Assembly: GCA_003021905.1 (NCBI GenBank)
Contig: PXPI01000106.1
Location: 1 to 64,000 of the forward strand
Direction: 5' to 3'
DNA length: 64,000 bases
Source: Cyanobacteria bacterium SW_9_44_58
GTDB lineage: Bacteria > Cyanobacteriota > Cyanobacteriia > Cyanobacteriales > Rubidibacteraceae
The translations under genes were made by a program, and so were the position numbers. Shown piece by piece: positions 31,277-42,318 of this stretch (position 1 is its first letter; each line of letters starts with the position of its first letter). Under the pieces are notes generated by a model that was not told the DNA's origin, made no database searches, and worked only from the letters and a program-made list of their open reading frames with translations.

Positions 31277-32084
31277 AATATAGCAGTTATTGGAATCACG
31301 AGGTACAGTAACAACATTGACTGAGTAAGGTTCATGACAAAATTTAATGACTTAATTGGTTCGGTGTCTAGCGTACCTCATTAGAGTAAGAATTGCTATA
31401 ATAGTATCGGTAATCGTTGAAATATGGGAATCGGTAATGGAATGCGACCCCAGAAACTGATCCGTAAGCTTTAAAACATATGTTTTTTTGGAAGAAGTAT
31501 TCATAAGGAAAACTATTTATTTCAATTAAATAGATACTCATTTTAATAACTATAACGAATATTAGTTATTGATTGAAAAAATTTAGGAATAGAACGACGA
31601 TACATTTCGCATAAATGAGCCACAACATCAATCAGAGTAAGGCGATAATCTAATAAAATTTCATCACTGCGATTTTCTAATTTTAATTACTCGGAAAAAC
31701 GATGTTGCTTAATTGTTAAAAATTCATTAATTTGTTCGATTTCTAATTCCGGTTTTGCTTCTAGCGTCAGTTGCAGTAACCCCTGAATTGCTTGCTCGAT
31801 CGCGCTGGGAATCTCTGATAGAATTTCAAAAGAAAGCTTGATTTGAGCCGGATGATACACTAAACTATTGCAGTCGCTTGCTCTTGATAAGATAAGATAA
31901 ACAATCAGGTAATTGGCAAGAGAATGCACTGCGACCAGAATAATTAACACAAACGTTTTTTATCATCGTGTCAAAGCTGCTCTTTAATAAAAGATTAACA
32001 TTTTAGGGGAAGGAAAGGGAATGCCATTACCTATAACTTGGTAAGGGATAAAGAAATTCGCAAACTGCATATTAATTTGGCGAA

Positions 32085-34874
32085 GTGTCCATGTTCAAGG
32101 ATCCAAGCTTAGAAAAATTTATCAAGTTCGTTCCTTTTTGTAAGTCTCCCCATGATCTAGAAACCATTATTTTATCTTTCCAGCATTACCAAAGCGATTT
32201 TCTGGTTGTGGTTAACGAGAATCATGTTCCTTTAGGCATAATTGCTGCGAGAACCGTTTTGCAATGGCAACGGGAGCAATGTTTTTCATTTGATGATGTC
32301 ATTGCCCTACTATCTCCCATTTTCACGCTATCTGAGGAACAAACGCTGCCGGAATTGCTGCCCTATCTAGAAGCTGTTAACACCGATGAAAAAATTCTTG
32401 TGGTGGATCAAGCGGGGGCATTAAAAGGTCAACTGGACATTGAGAGTATCCTGCAACTATTGCTGCGACAGCAACCCGTTGCTCAATCTTCGCCAGTAAA
32501 AGCAACGCCCTTATTAGACTTTTTGGAAAAACTGCCTTTACCGTTAATGCTACAAACGGAAACTGGGGAACTGCTTCACCAAAATGCCAGCTGGCGAAAC
32601 AAAATTTGTTGCCATCGGGAACACTGTTGTTTATTAACGGTTGATGCTCCAGAAAATGGGGAGAAACAATGGTGCAATGTCATATCTCACGGTTCCGCCG
32701 CTAGCGAACGCCAATCGGTTTTCCCTGATAACCAACAAAAGCATTGTCCCTGGTTTCCCGCTTCCGGAACAGGGAGTGAAGGCAGCAATGGGAATTGCTA
32801 CGGCGTCTGGCAATTTATCACGCTCAGTCTTGCTGACACCGCCTTTGGTTCCTGCTGGTTAGTTCTGGCAACCGATATTACCGAGCAACGACAACTGTGT
32901 AAAGAGTTAGCCGCCAAAAATGCCGATTTAGTGCAGTTGAATCGCCTCAAAGACGAATTTCTAGCTTGTATTACCCATGAATTGAAAAGTCCGCTAACGG
33001 CGATTGTGGGATTATCCAATTTGCTCAATGAAAACAGTATTGGAGAACTCAATCAACGCCAGCAACGGTATGTGAACCAGATTTATCAAAGCGGCCGTCA
33101 GTTGATGAATTTGGTCAATGATTTGTTGGATTTAGCCCGTTTGGAAACTGGGCAATTGCAACTCCATCCGGAAGCGGTTGAGTTAAAACAAGTCTGCGAT
33201 CGCGCTTATGAACAAGCTCAACAGCAAACCCCGGAATCGGAACCGCCCTATACCCTGAATATTGCCGCCGACTTAGACACCATTGTGGCTGATGAAATCC
33301 GTTTACGCCAGATGCTGGCGCATTTGCTCGCCAATGCCCGCAAATTTACCGGACAAGAGGGAGAAATGGGATTGGATGTCACTGAGTGGGAAGGGTGGAT
33401 TGCCTTTACCGTTTGGGACACTGGAATGGGAATCCCCGAAGCCTCGCAACACCTGATTTTCGAGAAGTTTCAACAATTGGAAGACCCCATGACGCGACAA
33501 TTTAGCGGGACGGGATTAGGATTGGTGTTAACCCAACGGTTGGCTCAAGCTCACGGCGGCGATGTGTCGTTTATCTCAGAAGAAGGAAAGGGATCGCAGT
33601 TTACCTTGCTGTTGCCGTCTGCTCCTGCTCCCAAAACATTCCATCCCCAAGCCTGTTCCCCGCAAACCGCTGGCAAATTGGTGTTGGTGGTGGAAGCAGT
33701 GCCCCAATATTTAAAGACGCTCACGGAACAGCTTCAGGAATTAGGGTATCGGGTGGCGATCGCGCGATCGGGCACAGAAGCGCTCTTAAAAGCGCGGACT
33801 TTTCAACCCTGCACTATTCTCCTAAATCCGGTGTTGCCCTTGCTGTCGGGTTGGGATGTTTTGACGCTTCTTAAATCGCATAGCAACAGTTCCAAAATTC
33901 CAGTTGTTGTCACCGGAACTCGCAGGGAAAAGGAAAAAGCGCTGAATAACGGCGCAGATGGTTTTCTCACCCGACCCATTGCCAACAACGATCTTCAAGA
34001 TGCTCTATCGGCTTGTGCCGCTCCCCGTTCCCTGTATCGGAAATCGGTCACGGTCTTGCGCCTGCACTATTCTCCCATGACAGCACCGCCCAAGCGCGAT
34101 CCCGTCGCCGAAATTTTAAGCACACCGCCCCAAAGCGCTTCCCATCGGATTAACTATCGCATTTTAGAAGCCGATGATCCTGAACAAGCGGAATTGCTGC
34201 AACGAATCTGGCATCCTGATGTTTTATTGCTCTCTGGGGAAGAGATTCCTTATACATTCCTGGAACAAGTGAGTCAACAAGAAACCCTTTCCCATTTACC
34301 ATTAGTCTGCTTGGATAGTGAGACAGCGAAACTGGCGCATCAAGCGGGGAATTTATCAGTTTATCCCTGTTTTAACCTCAACAGCACCCATTCTCAAAAT
34401 ACTCTGTGGTCAGTGTTGCAGTTTGCTGCTGGCATTAACACCCCTCCTAGCAATACCGCGCCCTACATTGTGGTTGTCGATGGCCGCTATCTTAGCGGGA
34501 GTTCTCCCCATCATTCCGGTTCCGAGTGGTTAAACGCTTTTATTCAATACTTAACTGCCGCCGGCTATTGCAGTTCCCTTGCTCATTCTTGGACAGAAAT
34601 TTATCAGCAAGTGCAACAGCAAGGGGCGGATCTCCTGGTTCTGGACTTAGAAGGAACAGAAGCTTCGTTTGAACTGATTCAAGGGTTGCAGCAACTTAGT
34701 ACAATAAACAATTTGCCGATTATTGCCCTTGCTTCTCCTACTCAGCTGCGTCAGCAAGAAACATTAAACCAGCTTCTTCAAGACGCGGCGACTCAAATTT
34801 TACCCGGCCATTCCCACGCCATGCAGGAACTTCTTAACCGTTTAGAACAACAACTGGCTTCCCGTAAGAACTAG
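32085..34874 (+). CDS. CBS-containing hybrid sensor histidine kinase with receiver-like domains
   Basis: N-terminal CBS-like pair, HisKA (FLACITHELKSPLTAIVGLSNLL), HATPase, multiple receiver-like domains. Confidence 0.88.
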   Translation: MSMFKDPSLEKFIKFVPFCKSPHDLETIILSFQHYQSDFLVVVNENHVPLGIIAARTVLQWQREQCFSFDDVIALLSPIFTLSEEQTLPELLPYLEAVNTDEKILVVDQAGALKGQLDIESILQLLLRQQPVAQSSPVKATPLLDFLEKLPLPLMLQTETGELLHQNASWRNKICCHREHCCLLTVDAPENGEKQWCNVISHGSAASERQSVFPDNQQKHCPWFPASGTGSEGSNGNCYGVWQFITLSLADTAFGSCWLVLATDITEQRQLCKELAAKNADLVQLNRLKDEFLACITHELKSPLTAIVGLSNLLNENSIGELNQRQQRYVNQIYQSGRQLMNLVNDLLDLARLETGQLQLHPEAVELKQVCDRAYEQAQQQTPESEPPYTLNIAADLDTIVADEIRLRQMLAHLLANARKFTGQEGEMGLDVTEWEGWIAFTVWDTGMGIPEASQHLIFEKFQQLEDPMTRQFSGTGLGLVLTQRLAQAHGGDVSFISEEGKGSQFTLLLPSAPAPKTFHPQACSPQTAGKLVLVVEAVPQYLKTLTEQLQELGYRVAIARSGTEALLKARTFQPCTILLNPVLPLLSGWDVLTLLKSHSNSSKIPVVVTGTRREKEKALNNGADGFLTRPIANNDLQDALSACAAPRSLYRKSVTVLRLHYSPMTAPPKRDPVAEILSTPPQSASHRINYRILEADDPEQAELLQRIWHPDVLLLSGEEIPYTFLEQVSQQETLSHLPLVCLDSETAKLAHQAGNLSVYPCFNLNSTHSQNTLWSVLQFAAGINTPPSNTAPYIVVVDGRYLSGSSPHHSGSEWLNAFIQYLTAAGYCSSLAHSWTEIYQQVQQQGADLLVLDLEGTEASFELIQGLQQLSTINNLPIIALASPTQLRQQETLNQLLQDAATQILPGHSHAMQELLNRLEQQLASRKN

Positions 34875-34953
34875 GGATTGCTTTTGTTCTTGTTAAACTA
34901 AACAGTAACCCATCCCTACTGTTTCTGAGTAGGCATTAACCATTGCTAGCACA

Positions 34954-35754
34954 TTGCAGGCATTTAAAAATGATGATAGTTTAACGATTATGTACGACGA
35001 AGACGACGATCTCACTCTACTGGATACGGACGCTGACTTTTCCGAAGAAAGCCCCTTAGATCAGATGGAGTCCGGGGAACAAGAGGCAGCGCCTCCCCTG
35101 GATCCTGATGAAATGTTGCCGTTGTTGGAAGAGAGCGACCCTTCCCAACGCATGTTAGCCGCTCGGGCATTTTGTGAATTGCAAGATGAGCGGGCTGTAC
35201 CAGCGCTGATTCGTTTATTGGAAGACGTCTGTCCCTTAGTGCGCGTGAGTGCTGCCTATGCTTTGGGACGCAACCCCCATCTCAATGCTGTGGAGCTCTT
35301 GATTCATCAGTTGGCAAGGGATTGGAACGGATATGTGCGAAAAGGCATTGTCTGGGCATTAGGAAATTCGCGCGATCGCCGTTCCATTCCGCCTCTTCTC
35401 AAGGCCCTGGCAACGGATATTTCGGCAGTGCGGTTATGGGCAGCGAGTGCCTTAACCCATGTGGGCAAATTAAACTACGAAGATATTATCCCGGCGATTC
35501 CGCCCATTATTGAAGGGTTGCGGCAAGATTCCCTAGCGGCAGTCCGCAGCAATTGCGCTTGGACGTTAGGACAGCTATGTGCTGAGCTACCCTCAAACGT
35601 GGTTTATGCAACGGCAGTGGATGCGTTGATTGAGTCTTATGCAGAAGATGAAGACTTTGGCGTCAAAGAAGATGCGAAAGCCTCGCTCTTAAAATTGGGC
35701 GATCCCAGAGGATTACAGGTGATTGAAGAGTTAGAAGAAAAAGGGTATGTCTAG
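34954..35754 (+). CDS. HEAT-repeat protein
   Basis: Repeated AVPALIRLLEDVCPLVRVSAAYALG-like helices. Confidence 0.88.
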   Translation: MQAFKNDDSLTIMYDEDDDLTLLDTDADFSEESPLDQMESGEQEAAPPLDPDEMLPLLEESDPSQRMLAARAFCELQDERAVPALIRLLEDVCPLVRVSAAYALGRNPHLNAVELLIHQLARDWNGYVRKGIVWALGNSRDRRSIPPLLKALATDISAVRLWAASALTHVGKLNYEDIIPAIPPIIEGLRQDSLAAVRSNCAWTLGQLCAELPSNVVYATAVDALIESYAEDEDFGVKEDAKASLLKLGDPRGLQVIEELEEKGYV

Positions 35755-35761
35755 TTCGGGT

Positions 35762-37024
35762 TCAATTCACCGCATAAGCATCTTTTTCTCGTCCCGTTGC
35801 AAAGCGTAAGGAATGAGAGAAACTCTTGCTCGATCGCGTGACAAAAATAAGCAGCGCTAAGGCAGCTAAACTGACGCCCATCTGGAACAATCCCCGATAG
35901 CCCAAGACTTCGGCTAAATAACCCAGTCCCGGGCCTGCCAGGGCAATGCCCAAGTCAAAGCCGCCGATAGAGAGGGAGTAAATGCGTCCCCGTTCGCTGC
36001 TTACTGACCGATCCGACATGAGGGCAATCATCATCGGGATTAAGGTACCGCCTCCTGCTCCCTGCGCGATCGCGGCAATTAAAAATTGTTGAGGGGTATG
36101 GGCTGTTGCCAGTAACGACATGGCAATCGTGTAGAGGGTTAAACTCATGGTAATAAAGACCCCTCTGCCATACTGGTCGGAAGCACGCCCGATTGCCAGC
36201 CGCATGATAAAACTGGCGATTGCTGAGGTGGTGTAATATAAGCCAGGATTGAAACTCATCTCTAATTCCCGAATATATAAGGGAAGAAAGGTGGTAAGGG
36301 TGCCAAACACTAACCCCACTACAAATAAGACTGTCGCTGGCGTCCGAATCCGAGGACTCAACAAAATCTGCCAAAATGTTTCTCCGGCGCTGGCTTCGGT
36401 TTGTTCTGCTTCTTCTGCTTGTTCGTCTTTAAGTTCTGTTACTTGTGAGGCAAACAGCAAGCCCAAATATCCTGCCCCTGCTGAAACCGCAAACAAAACT
36501 TCATAGCCCGCACTCGCTTGTAGATATCCCCCTAAAGCAGGTCCTAAGGCAAGTCCCACGGGAACGACCAAGCTCATGTAGCCGATTAACTCGCCTCGCT
36601 TTCCTGGCGGTGAGCAGTCCACAACTAACGTGCTGTAACCGGTGGTAAAGGCGGCAATGCTAATGCCGTGAAATGCCCGAAAAGCGATTAGAAGGGGAAT
36701 GGAATCCACTAACAGATACCCCAAGGGCGCCGTTCCCACCACAAACGTCCCGATCATTACCACGAGTTTGCGGCCGTGCTGGTCAGAGAGTTGTCCCAGT
36801 TGGGCGCGGCATAAGAGCAACCCAATGGCAAAACTCCCCATAACTAAGCCCACTTCATGGTTGCTGCCGCCAATATCGGCAATATAAGCGGGCAAAGTGG
36901 GCAACAGGACAGTTAAGCTCGTCCAGAATAATAACCCCGCGATCGCGATGACGGTTAAATTTTTGCTTTGGACGGGATTCAGGGTTTGAAAAACACCCGG
37001 AATCAAACGGTTGAGAACATTCAC
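35762..37024 (-). CDS. MFS transporter
   Basis: 12-TM MFS with GQLSDQHGRKLVVMIGTF motif A. Confidence 0.9.
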   Translation of the reverse strand: MNVLNRLIPGVFQTLNPVQSKNLTVIAIAGLLFWTSLTVLLPTLPAYIADIGGSNHEVGLVMGSFAIGLLLCRAQLGQLSDQHGRKLVVMIGTFVVGTAPLGYLLVDSIPLLIAFRAFHGISIAAFTTGYSTLVVDCSPPGKRGELIGYMSLVVPVGLALGPALGGYLQASAGYEVLFAVSAGAGYLGLLFASQVTELKDEQAEEAEQTEASAGETFWQILLSPRIRTPATVLFVVGLVFGTLTTFLPLYIRELEMSFNPGLYYTTSAIASFIMRLAIGRASDQYGRGVFITMSLTLYTIAMSLLATAHTPQQFLIAAIAQGAGGGTLIPMMIALMSDRSVSSERGRIYSLSIGGFDLGIALAGPGLGYLAEVLGYRGLFQMGVSLAALALLIFVTRSSKSFSHSLRFATGREKDAYAVN

Positions 37025-37109
37025 GCAAATTTCTCCCTTCAGGAATTGCCTTTCCTAAGTTTATTATTCTTAACATTTTCTGTAATCTACTGTTAGGGAG
37101 AATACAAAA

Positions 37110-38537
37110 TCAATCGCGGAAGTGATTAATAATGGCTTGGGCAAATTCGGAGCATTTTAGCGGCGGATCGACTTTCGGGGTCATCATTCGCGCTAAATCA
37201 TAGGTAACTTCTCGGTTCGCGATCGCGCTGCCAATGCCGTTTTCAACGAAATTCGCCGCTTCTTGCCAACCGAGATACTCTAGCAACATGACCCCAGATA
37301 GAATCAGCGATCCCGGATTGACGCGATCTAACCCGGCATATTTGGGAGCAGTGCCGTGAGTGGCTTCAAATATAGCGCATTCATCGCCAATATTGGCACC
37401 CGGTCCCATGCCCAAGCCGCCAACCAGCGCTGCGGCCGCATCGGATAAATAATCGCCATTGAGGTTCATGGTAGCAAGAATGGAATATTCCTCAGGGCGC
37501 GTTTGAATCTGTTGGAAAATATTATCGGCAATGCGGTCATTGACCATGACTTTATTTTGCCATTTGCCATTGCCATGGGTCTCCCAGAGACGGTCTAGAA
37601 CCCCTTTCACTTCCTGAATAATCTCTTCGCGGCGTTCCGGGGTGAGGCTATCAAATCCCGGTTCTACCTGACGGGCATTGTCCGCTAGACTCAAATCGGG
37701 ATTGTTTTCTTGATTGCTTAAAATCCAAGACTCCCGTTCCGTGACACATTCTTCCCGAAATTCAGTCGTGGCTAATTCATACCCCCAATCGCGAAATGCC
37801 CCTTCCGTATATTTCATAATATTGCCCTTATGGACTAAGGTGACTTTCTGTTTATGGGGAGGAAGTTGCAGGGCATGTTTCATAGCCCGACGCACCAGAC
37901 GTTGCGACCCGGTTTTGCTAATGGGTTTAACTCCGATGCCGGAATCGGCAGGAATTTGTTTATTGCCGTGTTCGGGGGTATTGGGAATTAAGTCTTGATT
38001 GAGATAATTAATTAACTGATGGGCGGTTTCTGTTCCCTGTTGCCACTCAATGCCCAGATAGATATCTTCGGTATTTTCCCGATAAACAATAATATCCATC
38101 CGTTCCGGATATTTGTGAGGAGACGGCGTTCCCGGATAGTAGCGGCAAGGGCGCACACAAGCATACAGATCGTTAATTTGACGCAACGCCACATTGAGAG
38201 AGCGAATACCGCCGCCCACAGGGGTAGTGAGAGGACCTTTAATGGCTACCCCATACTCCCGAATGGCGTTGAGGGTATCTTCGGGTAAATACTGGAAGGT
38301 GCCATAATGTTCACAGGCTTCATCGCCGGCATAGATTTTAAACCAGTTGATTTTCTTTTGATCGCCATAGGCTTCTTTGACTGCCGCCTCCAGCACTTTC
38401 TGGGTAGCGGGCCAAATATCAATCCCGGTTCCATCACCGCGAATGAAGGGAATAATCGGATCATCGGGAACTATCGGTTCCCCATCCTTGAAACTAATTT
38501 TTGTGCCAATGTTAGGTGGGGTAATTTTTTCGTACAT
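37110..38537 (-). CDS. icd: NADP-dependent isocitrate dehydrogenase
   Basis: [41 protein letters not shown]. Confidence 0.97.
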   Translation of the reverse strand: MYEKITPPNIGTKISFKDGEPIVPDDPIIPFIRGDGTGIDIWPATQKVLEAAVKEAYGDQKKINWFKIYAGDEACEHYGTFQYLPEDTLNAIREYGVAIKGPLTTPVGGGIRSLNVALRQINDLYACVRPCRYYPGTPSPHKYPERMDIIVYRENTEDIYLGIEWQQGTETAHQLINYLNQDLIPNTPEHGNKQIPADSGIGVKPISKTGSQRLVRRAMKHALQLPPHKQKVTLVHKGNIMKYTEGAFRDWGYELATTEFREECVTERESWILSNQENNPDLSLADNARQVEPGFDSLTPERREEIIQEVKGVLDRLWETHGNGKWQNKVMVNDRIADNIFQQIQTRPEEYSILATMNLNGDYLSDAAAALVGGLGMGPGANIGDECAIFEATHGTAPKYAGLDRVNPGSLILSGVMLLEYLGWQEAANFVENGIGSAIANREVTYDLARMMTPKVDPPLKCSEFAQAIINHFRD

Positions 38538-38649
38538 TGTTGCTCAAGACTAAGGGATAATGCTCAATCCTGCCACAGTAAAGGGGAATGATCAATTCAA
38601 TCGGTTATGATACGTTGCCATTGCTTCCCATTGGACTAATTGTAAACTA

Positions 38650-39988
38650 CGTCTAGCCGACTTCGTCTGAGCTAGACGCTTTCAGTAGCCCTCCATCTAT
38701 GTCGCAAGACAATAGACAGGAGCCTCCGGGCTGGTTTACACAGCAGCCCCATAATTCTATATTTTTCGCCCCATTTAAGTCAGCATCGCCGATCCAACCG
38801 CAACGCAGATTAGAACACTTAAACCGCTTCTCCGTTCTAACTCCGATCTGTAAGCAACAATGACAAGTTTTGCTAGTAAATGCTGGCGGAATAGCGACGA
38901 CTTTTACTCCTTCTTTAATTCCTTTATAGCAATTCTCAGACCAATAAGGTACACTGAGAAGGAAAGACAGTAGATTAAAATAAGCGTGTCCATGCAACCT
39001 TATTCAATTGATTTTCGGAAAGCTTTGGCATCTTGGATAATAGCATTGCTGACATTATGGTTGACCCATTTTTGGAACCGTTTTTCACGCCCAGATAACC
39101 GTTTTAGTATCTCGCGGCAACGACGGCGACTGCTGCGAGTGCCTTTGGACGCTTTCTTTTGCAAAGAGGTTCTAGTACGGGCGAACTTGTCTCGTTTATC
39201 TTGAAGATTTTTTCCTTCCCAACCTTTCCCAGTTGACGTTTTGGCAATGTCACGCCTTCCGAAGTCAACTCCGATCACTTTATTAGTCTCAGTTGGTTCA
39301 GGAGGGTCTGACTTTAGCGGGACTTTTAAATATTAGTGCACTGAAATAGCCTAAAATCCACTCAAATCAAGGAATTAAGGTCGAAAAGGGAAAATTTCCT
39401 GAGACCCCTCTCTTCATAGGAAAGAGGGTAGATCGATGTAAAAATCCCAATTGATTTGGACTTTAAGGCGATCGCGCTAAGGGATTTGTCTAAGTCCCGT
39501 TAGTTGAACATGAACGTACCAATGCCCATCCTTGTGTTGACAGATTTGTGCAGATGTTGGTTTTTGACCAGCCAACTTGCCCTTATGATAGTTACTGGCT
39601 CTAAGAGGGATTCGTTCCCTTCCCTGTACTGTACTTAAAGAAACTGTCCACTCCTTTTCTCGGAACCGGAAGGTATCTTGATCGCAATCAAATGAGGTAG
39701 GTTTGAACCCCCTGACTTTCCTACCTTTTTGCCGAGCAGTTAACCGATTGCTTCCTACCCTGGCACAAGTTCTGATAACGTGGTTAGATACTAAATCGAA
39801 CTGTTCTCTAACTTGGTTATAGATAACAGCTTGAATCCCGTTTCGGTTGGTTAGGGAAGGTTTCACTTCCCGATTAATCAGTTCACAAGCACTGGCAAAT
39901 TGTTCTGCCGTTTTCGCCAATTTATAGCAAGTCGAATCGTAGAAGAAAGAATCCCTAATCTCAGCGTAAGCGGATTAGGGAGTGTCAA
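38650..39988 (-). mobile_element. Degraded IS200/IS605-type (tnpB-only) element
   Basis: Left-end hairpin TTGACACTCCCTAATCCGCTTACGCTGAGATTAGGGATTC (minus, 39949-39988); right-end hairpin CGTCTAGC/GCTAGACG at 38650-38678. Confidence 0.75.
38653..39920 (-). pseudogene. tnpB: TnpB, interrupted and internally deleted
   Basis: Three ORFs: N-terminal (39477-39920), RuvC-I IGVDFGRRDIAKTS (39000-39278), zinc finger CHCCLQIGVRTEKRFKCSNLRCGWIGDADLNGAKNI (38653-38997). The LEDL-type RuvC-II segment is absent. Confidence 0.9.
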
Positions 39989-40111
39989 CGGCTTGTTCAG
40001 CAGAAGGTTGAAGTTTGACGACCAGCGTGAGAACCTGCTTCATGCTTACGATTTTACACTTAGTGGTTGCACTTGAGAAACCTCATCCCTATCGAAAGGA
40101 ATCGGTTTCTG

Positions 40112-40154
40112 CGCTATCCCCCTACGACCCGCTACGCGCTCGGTCGTAGCCCCT
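40112..40154. repeat. Palindromic hairpin element
   Basis: ctacgacc-cgctacgcgctc-ggtcgtag with flanking tgcgc/gcgca. Confidence 0.6.
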
Positions 40155-40295
40155 CGCGCATTTGGTGGAATATCGCGGCTAGAGCAATGGGAAATCGCGA
40201 TCGCGTCTCCCAGGGGTTCTTTTGAGACCTTGCAAAATTTTGAATTGGCTGATTTACAAGGCCTTTTGTTAAAGCAGAAGTCTTAACTTAACCTT

Positions 40296-40985
40296 TTAAA
40301 CGGGGCGTTGTCCATAAAAAGGTTGCGCTTGTTCGATTTGAGGACGTTCTCCCTGTTGCCATTGTTGATCAGCTAACTTGAGAATACTGGAGACCGTTTC
40401 TCCCAATTCCTGTTGCCTCGCTTCAATCCGTTGATAAGGAAACGATAATTTCTCTAGGGTGGCTTCCCAATCCTGTTCTGTCATTGTCGTGTCAGCTAAA
40501 TAAGGGCTTAATCCGGTAGCGGTTGCTTGGTAGATGGCAACAAAATACTGCCCTCGACGGGCCGGCAGTTGTACGGCAATCAACTGATTTTCGGGAAATT
40601 GAGACGGATTGTTTTCTAATTGATGGGCAACAATCCCTGCTAGAGTCGAAATGGCAAATAGCGGAATCTTTAGCTGCTGTGCCAGCGTCCGCGCTGTTGC
40701 CACCCCAATGCGTGTCCCGGTAAAACTCCCGGGCCCTTTGGCTACGGCAATGAAGGCTAAATCAGACCAATTTTGGGGCGCTAGAAGGGCTTGCAATAGA
40801 ACATGCAGATGCGTTGATAAATCCCGATCTAAGTTCCAAGTGCGCGATCTGATTTTGGAATCGGTAAGCTCTTGGGCTAATTTTTGATTTTGATTTAAAT
40901 CGCTAATCGCAAGTCCCAATTGGGGACTCGTGGTATGTAAGGCTAACCCATATCCCGGTAAGTTGGCTGCGGTGTCCATGTCCAT
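40296..40985 (-). CDS. tsaB: tRNA threonylcarbamoyladenosine biosynthesis protein TsaB
   Basis: IAVAKGPGSFTGTRIGVATARTLAQ. Confidence 0.92.
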   Translation of the reverse strand: MDMDTAANLPGYGLALHTTSPQLGLAISDLNQNQKLAQELTDSKIRSRTWNLDRDLSTHLHVLLQALLAPQNWSDLAFIAVAKGPGSFTGTRIGVATARTLAQQLKIPLFAISTLAGIVAHQLENNPSQFPENQLIAVQLPARRGQYFVAIYQATATGLSPYLADTTMTEQDWEATLEKLSFPYQRIEARQQELGETVSSILKLADQQWQQGERPQIEQAQPFYGQRPV

Positions 40986-41083
40986 AAACTTGAAAAAGCC
41001 AGAGATAGGTGTCTCTGGCTAGGCTCATTGATTCCGCTAAGAGGAGGGAATTCCTCCTCAATACAGTTCCTCGGGCAACTAAC

Positions 41084-42127
41084 TTAAGCCATTGCAGGCT
41101 GTTTTTCCATATCACGGGAATATTTGCCCATGCTAGCTGCACTATTGCACTGGGCACGGTGGTGTATCAGTTCTTGTGCTTTTTTCACGTTGTTGGCTTC
41201 GCCTGCCCATTGTTCCATGCCGGGTCCCTGAATAGCGCGGGCATAGGAGAAGGTAACGCGCCAGGGGCATTGCGAAATGAGACGATCGGCGTTCATGAGG
41301 TTGAGGTGTTCCGCTGCTTGTTCGACCGTTTGTCCGCCGGACAAGAAGGCGATGCCAGGAACAGAAGCAGGAACGTTGTCACGGAGGCACTGAATGGTGC
41401 GCTCAGCAACTTCTTGAGGAGTGGATTGTTGAGGGCACTGCTTACCGGCAATTACCATGCTGGGCTTAAGAATCATTTTATCGAATTCAATGCCTTGAGT
41501 ATAGAGTTGATCGAAGACCGTGTTTAGGGTTTGGTTGCTTACTTCATGACAGCGATCAATCGTGTGGTCGCCATCAATAAGCACTTCCGGCTCAACGATT
41601 GGCACTAAGCCGCCTTTTTGGCAGAGAGCAGCATAACGCGCTAACGCATGAGCATTCGCTTCGAGGCAAGCTGGGGTGGGGATACCATCGCCAATGGTGA
41701 TTACCGCACGCCACTTCGCAAAGCGAGCGCCCATTTGATAATATTCTGCAATGCGATCGCGCAGCCCATCGAGTCCTTCCGTTACTTTTTCACCGGGATG
41801 CCCTGCTAAATCTTTTGCACCAGTGTCAACCTTAATGCCAATGATGACATCTTGCTCTTTCATGACATCAGTAAAGGGCTTACCATCGTCGGTTTTCTGA
41901 CGGATGGTTTCATCATAGAGAATTGCCCCGCTGATATAATTTCCTATATTGGGAGTGGTTAGAAGCAACTGGCGATACTGGCGACGCTTTTCTTCAGTAG
42001 TGTCAATTCCTACTTTTTGGAACCGCTTATTGCAAGTGCGGTTGCTTTCGTCCATTGCCAGGATGCCCTGGTTGGGAGCAACCATTGCTTGTGCTGTATT
42101 GCGGAGTTCTTCTGCGTATTGGTTCAT
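41084..42127 (-). CDS. Fructose-bisphosphate aldolase class I
   Basis: GILAMDESNRTCNKRF, GLVPIVEPEVLIDGDHTI, PSMVIAGK. Confidence 0.95.
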   Translation of the reverse strand: MNQYAEELRNTAQAMVAPNQGILAMDESNRTCNKRFQKVGIDTTEEKRRQYRQLLLTTPNIGNYISGAILYDETIRQKTDDGKPFTDVMKEQDVIIGIKVDTGAKDLAGHPGEKVTEGLDGLRDRIAEYYQMGARFAKWRAVITIGDGIPTPACLEANAHALARYAALCQKGGLVPIVEPEVLIDGDHTIDRCHEVSNQTLNTVFDQLYTQGIEFDKMILKPSMVIAGKQCPQQSTPQEVAERTIQCLRDNVPASVPGIAFLSGGQTVEQAAEHLNLMNADRLISQCPWRVTFSYARAIQGPGMEQWAGEANNVKKAQELIHHRAQCNSAASMGKYSRDMEKQPAMA

Positions 42128-42318
42128 AACTTTTATACTCTCCTTTTATAAAACTTCATCTTACCATTATCTACTGTCTCACTTTCGTTTGGTCTTTGTC
42201 AAAGGGCGTGACATAAGGAAAACAGACCAATAATGTTCAGAAATTATGAAAAGATTATAACAGTTATGCTGGCAAATGGTTACCTTGATTTCTTAACGCC
42301 TTTCTCAAAAACAAATTT

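Noticed and set aside
31687-31950. 87-aa ORF in the ruvA/kinase gap
   Set aside because: Cannot be assigned; might be a remnant, but no family recognised, so not listed as a CDS.
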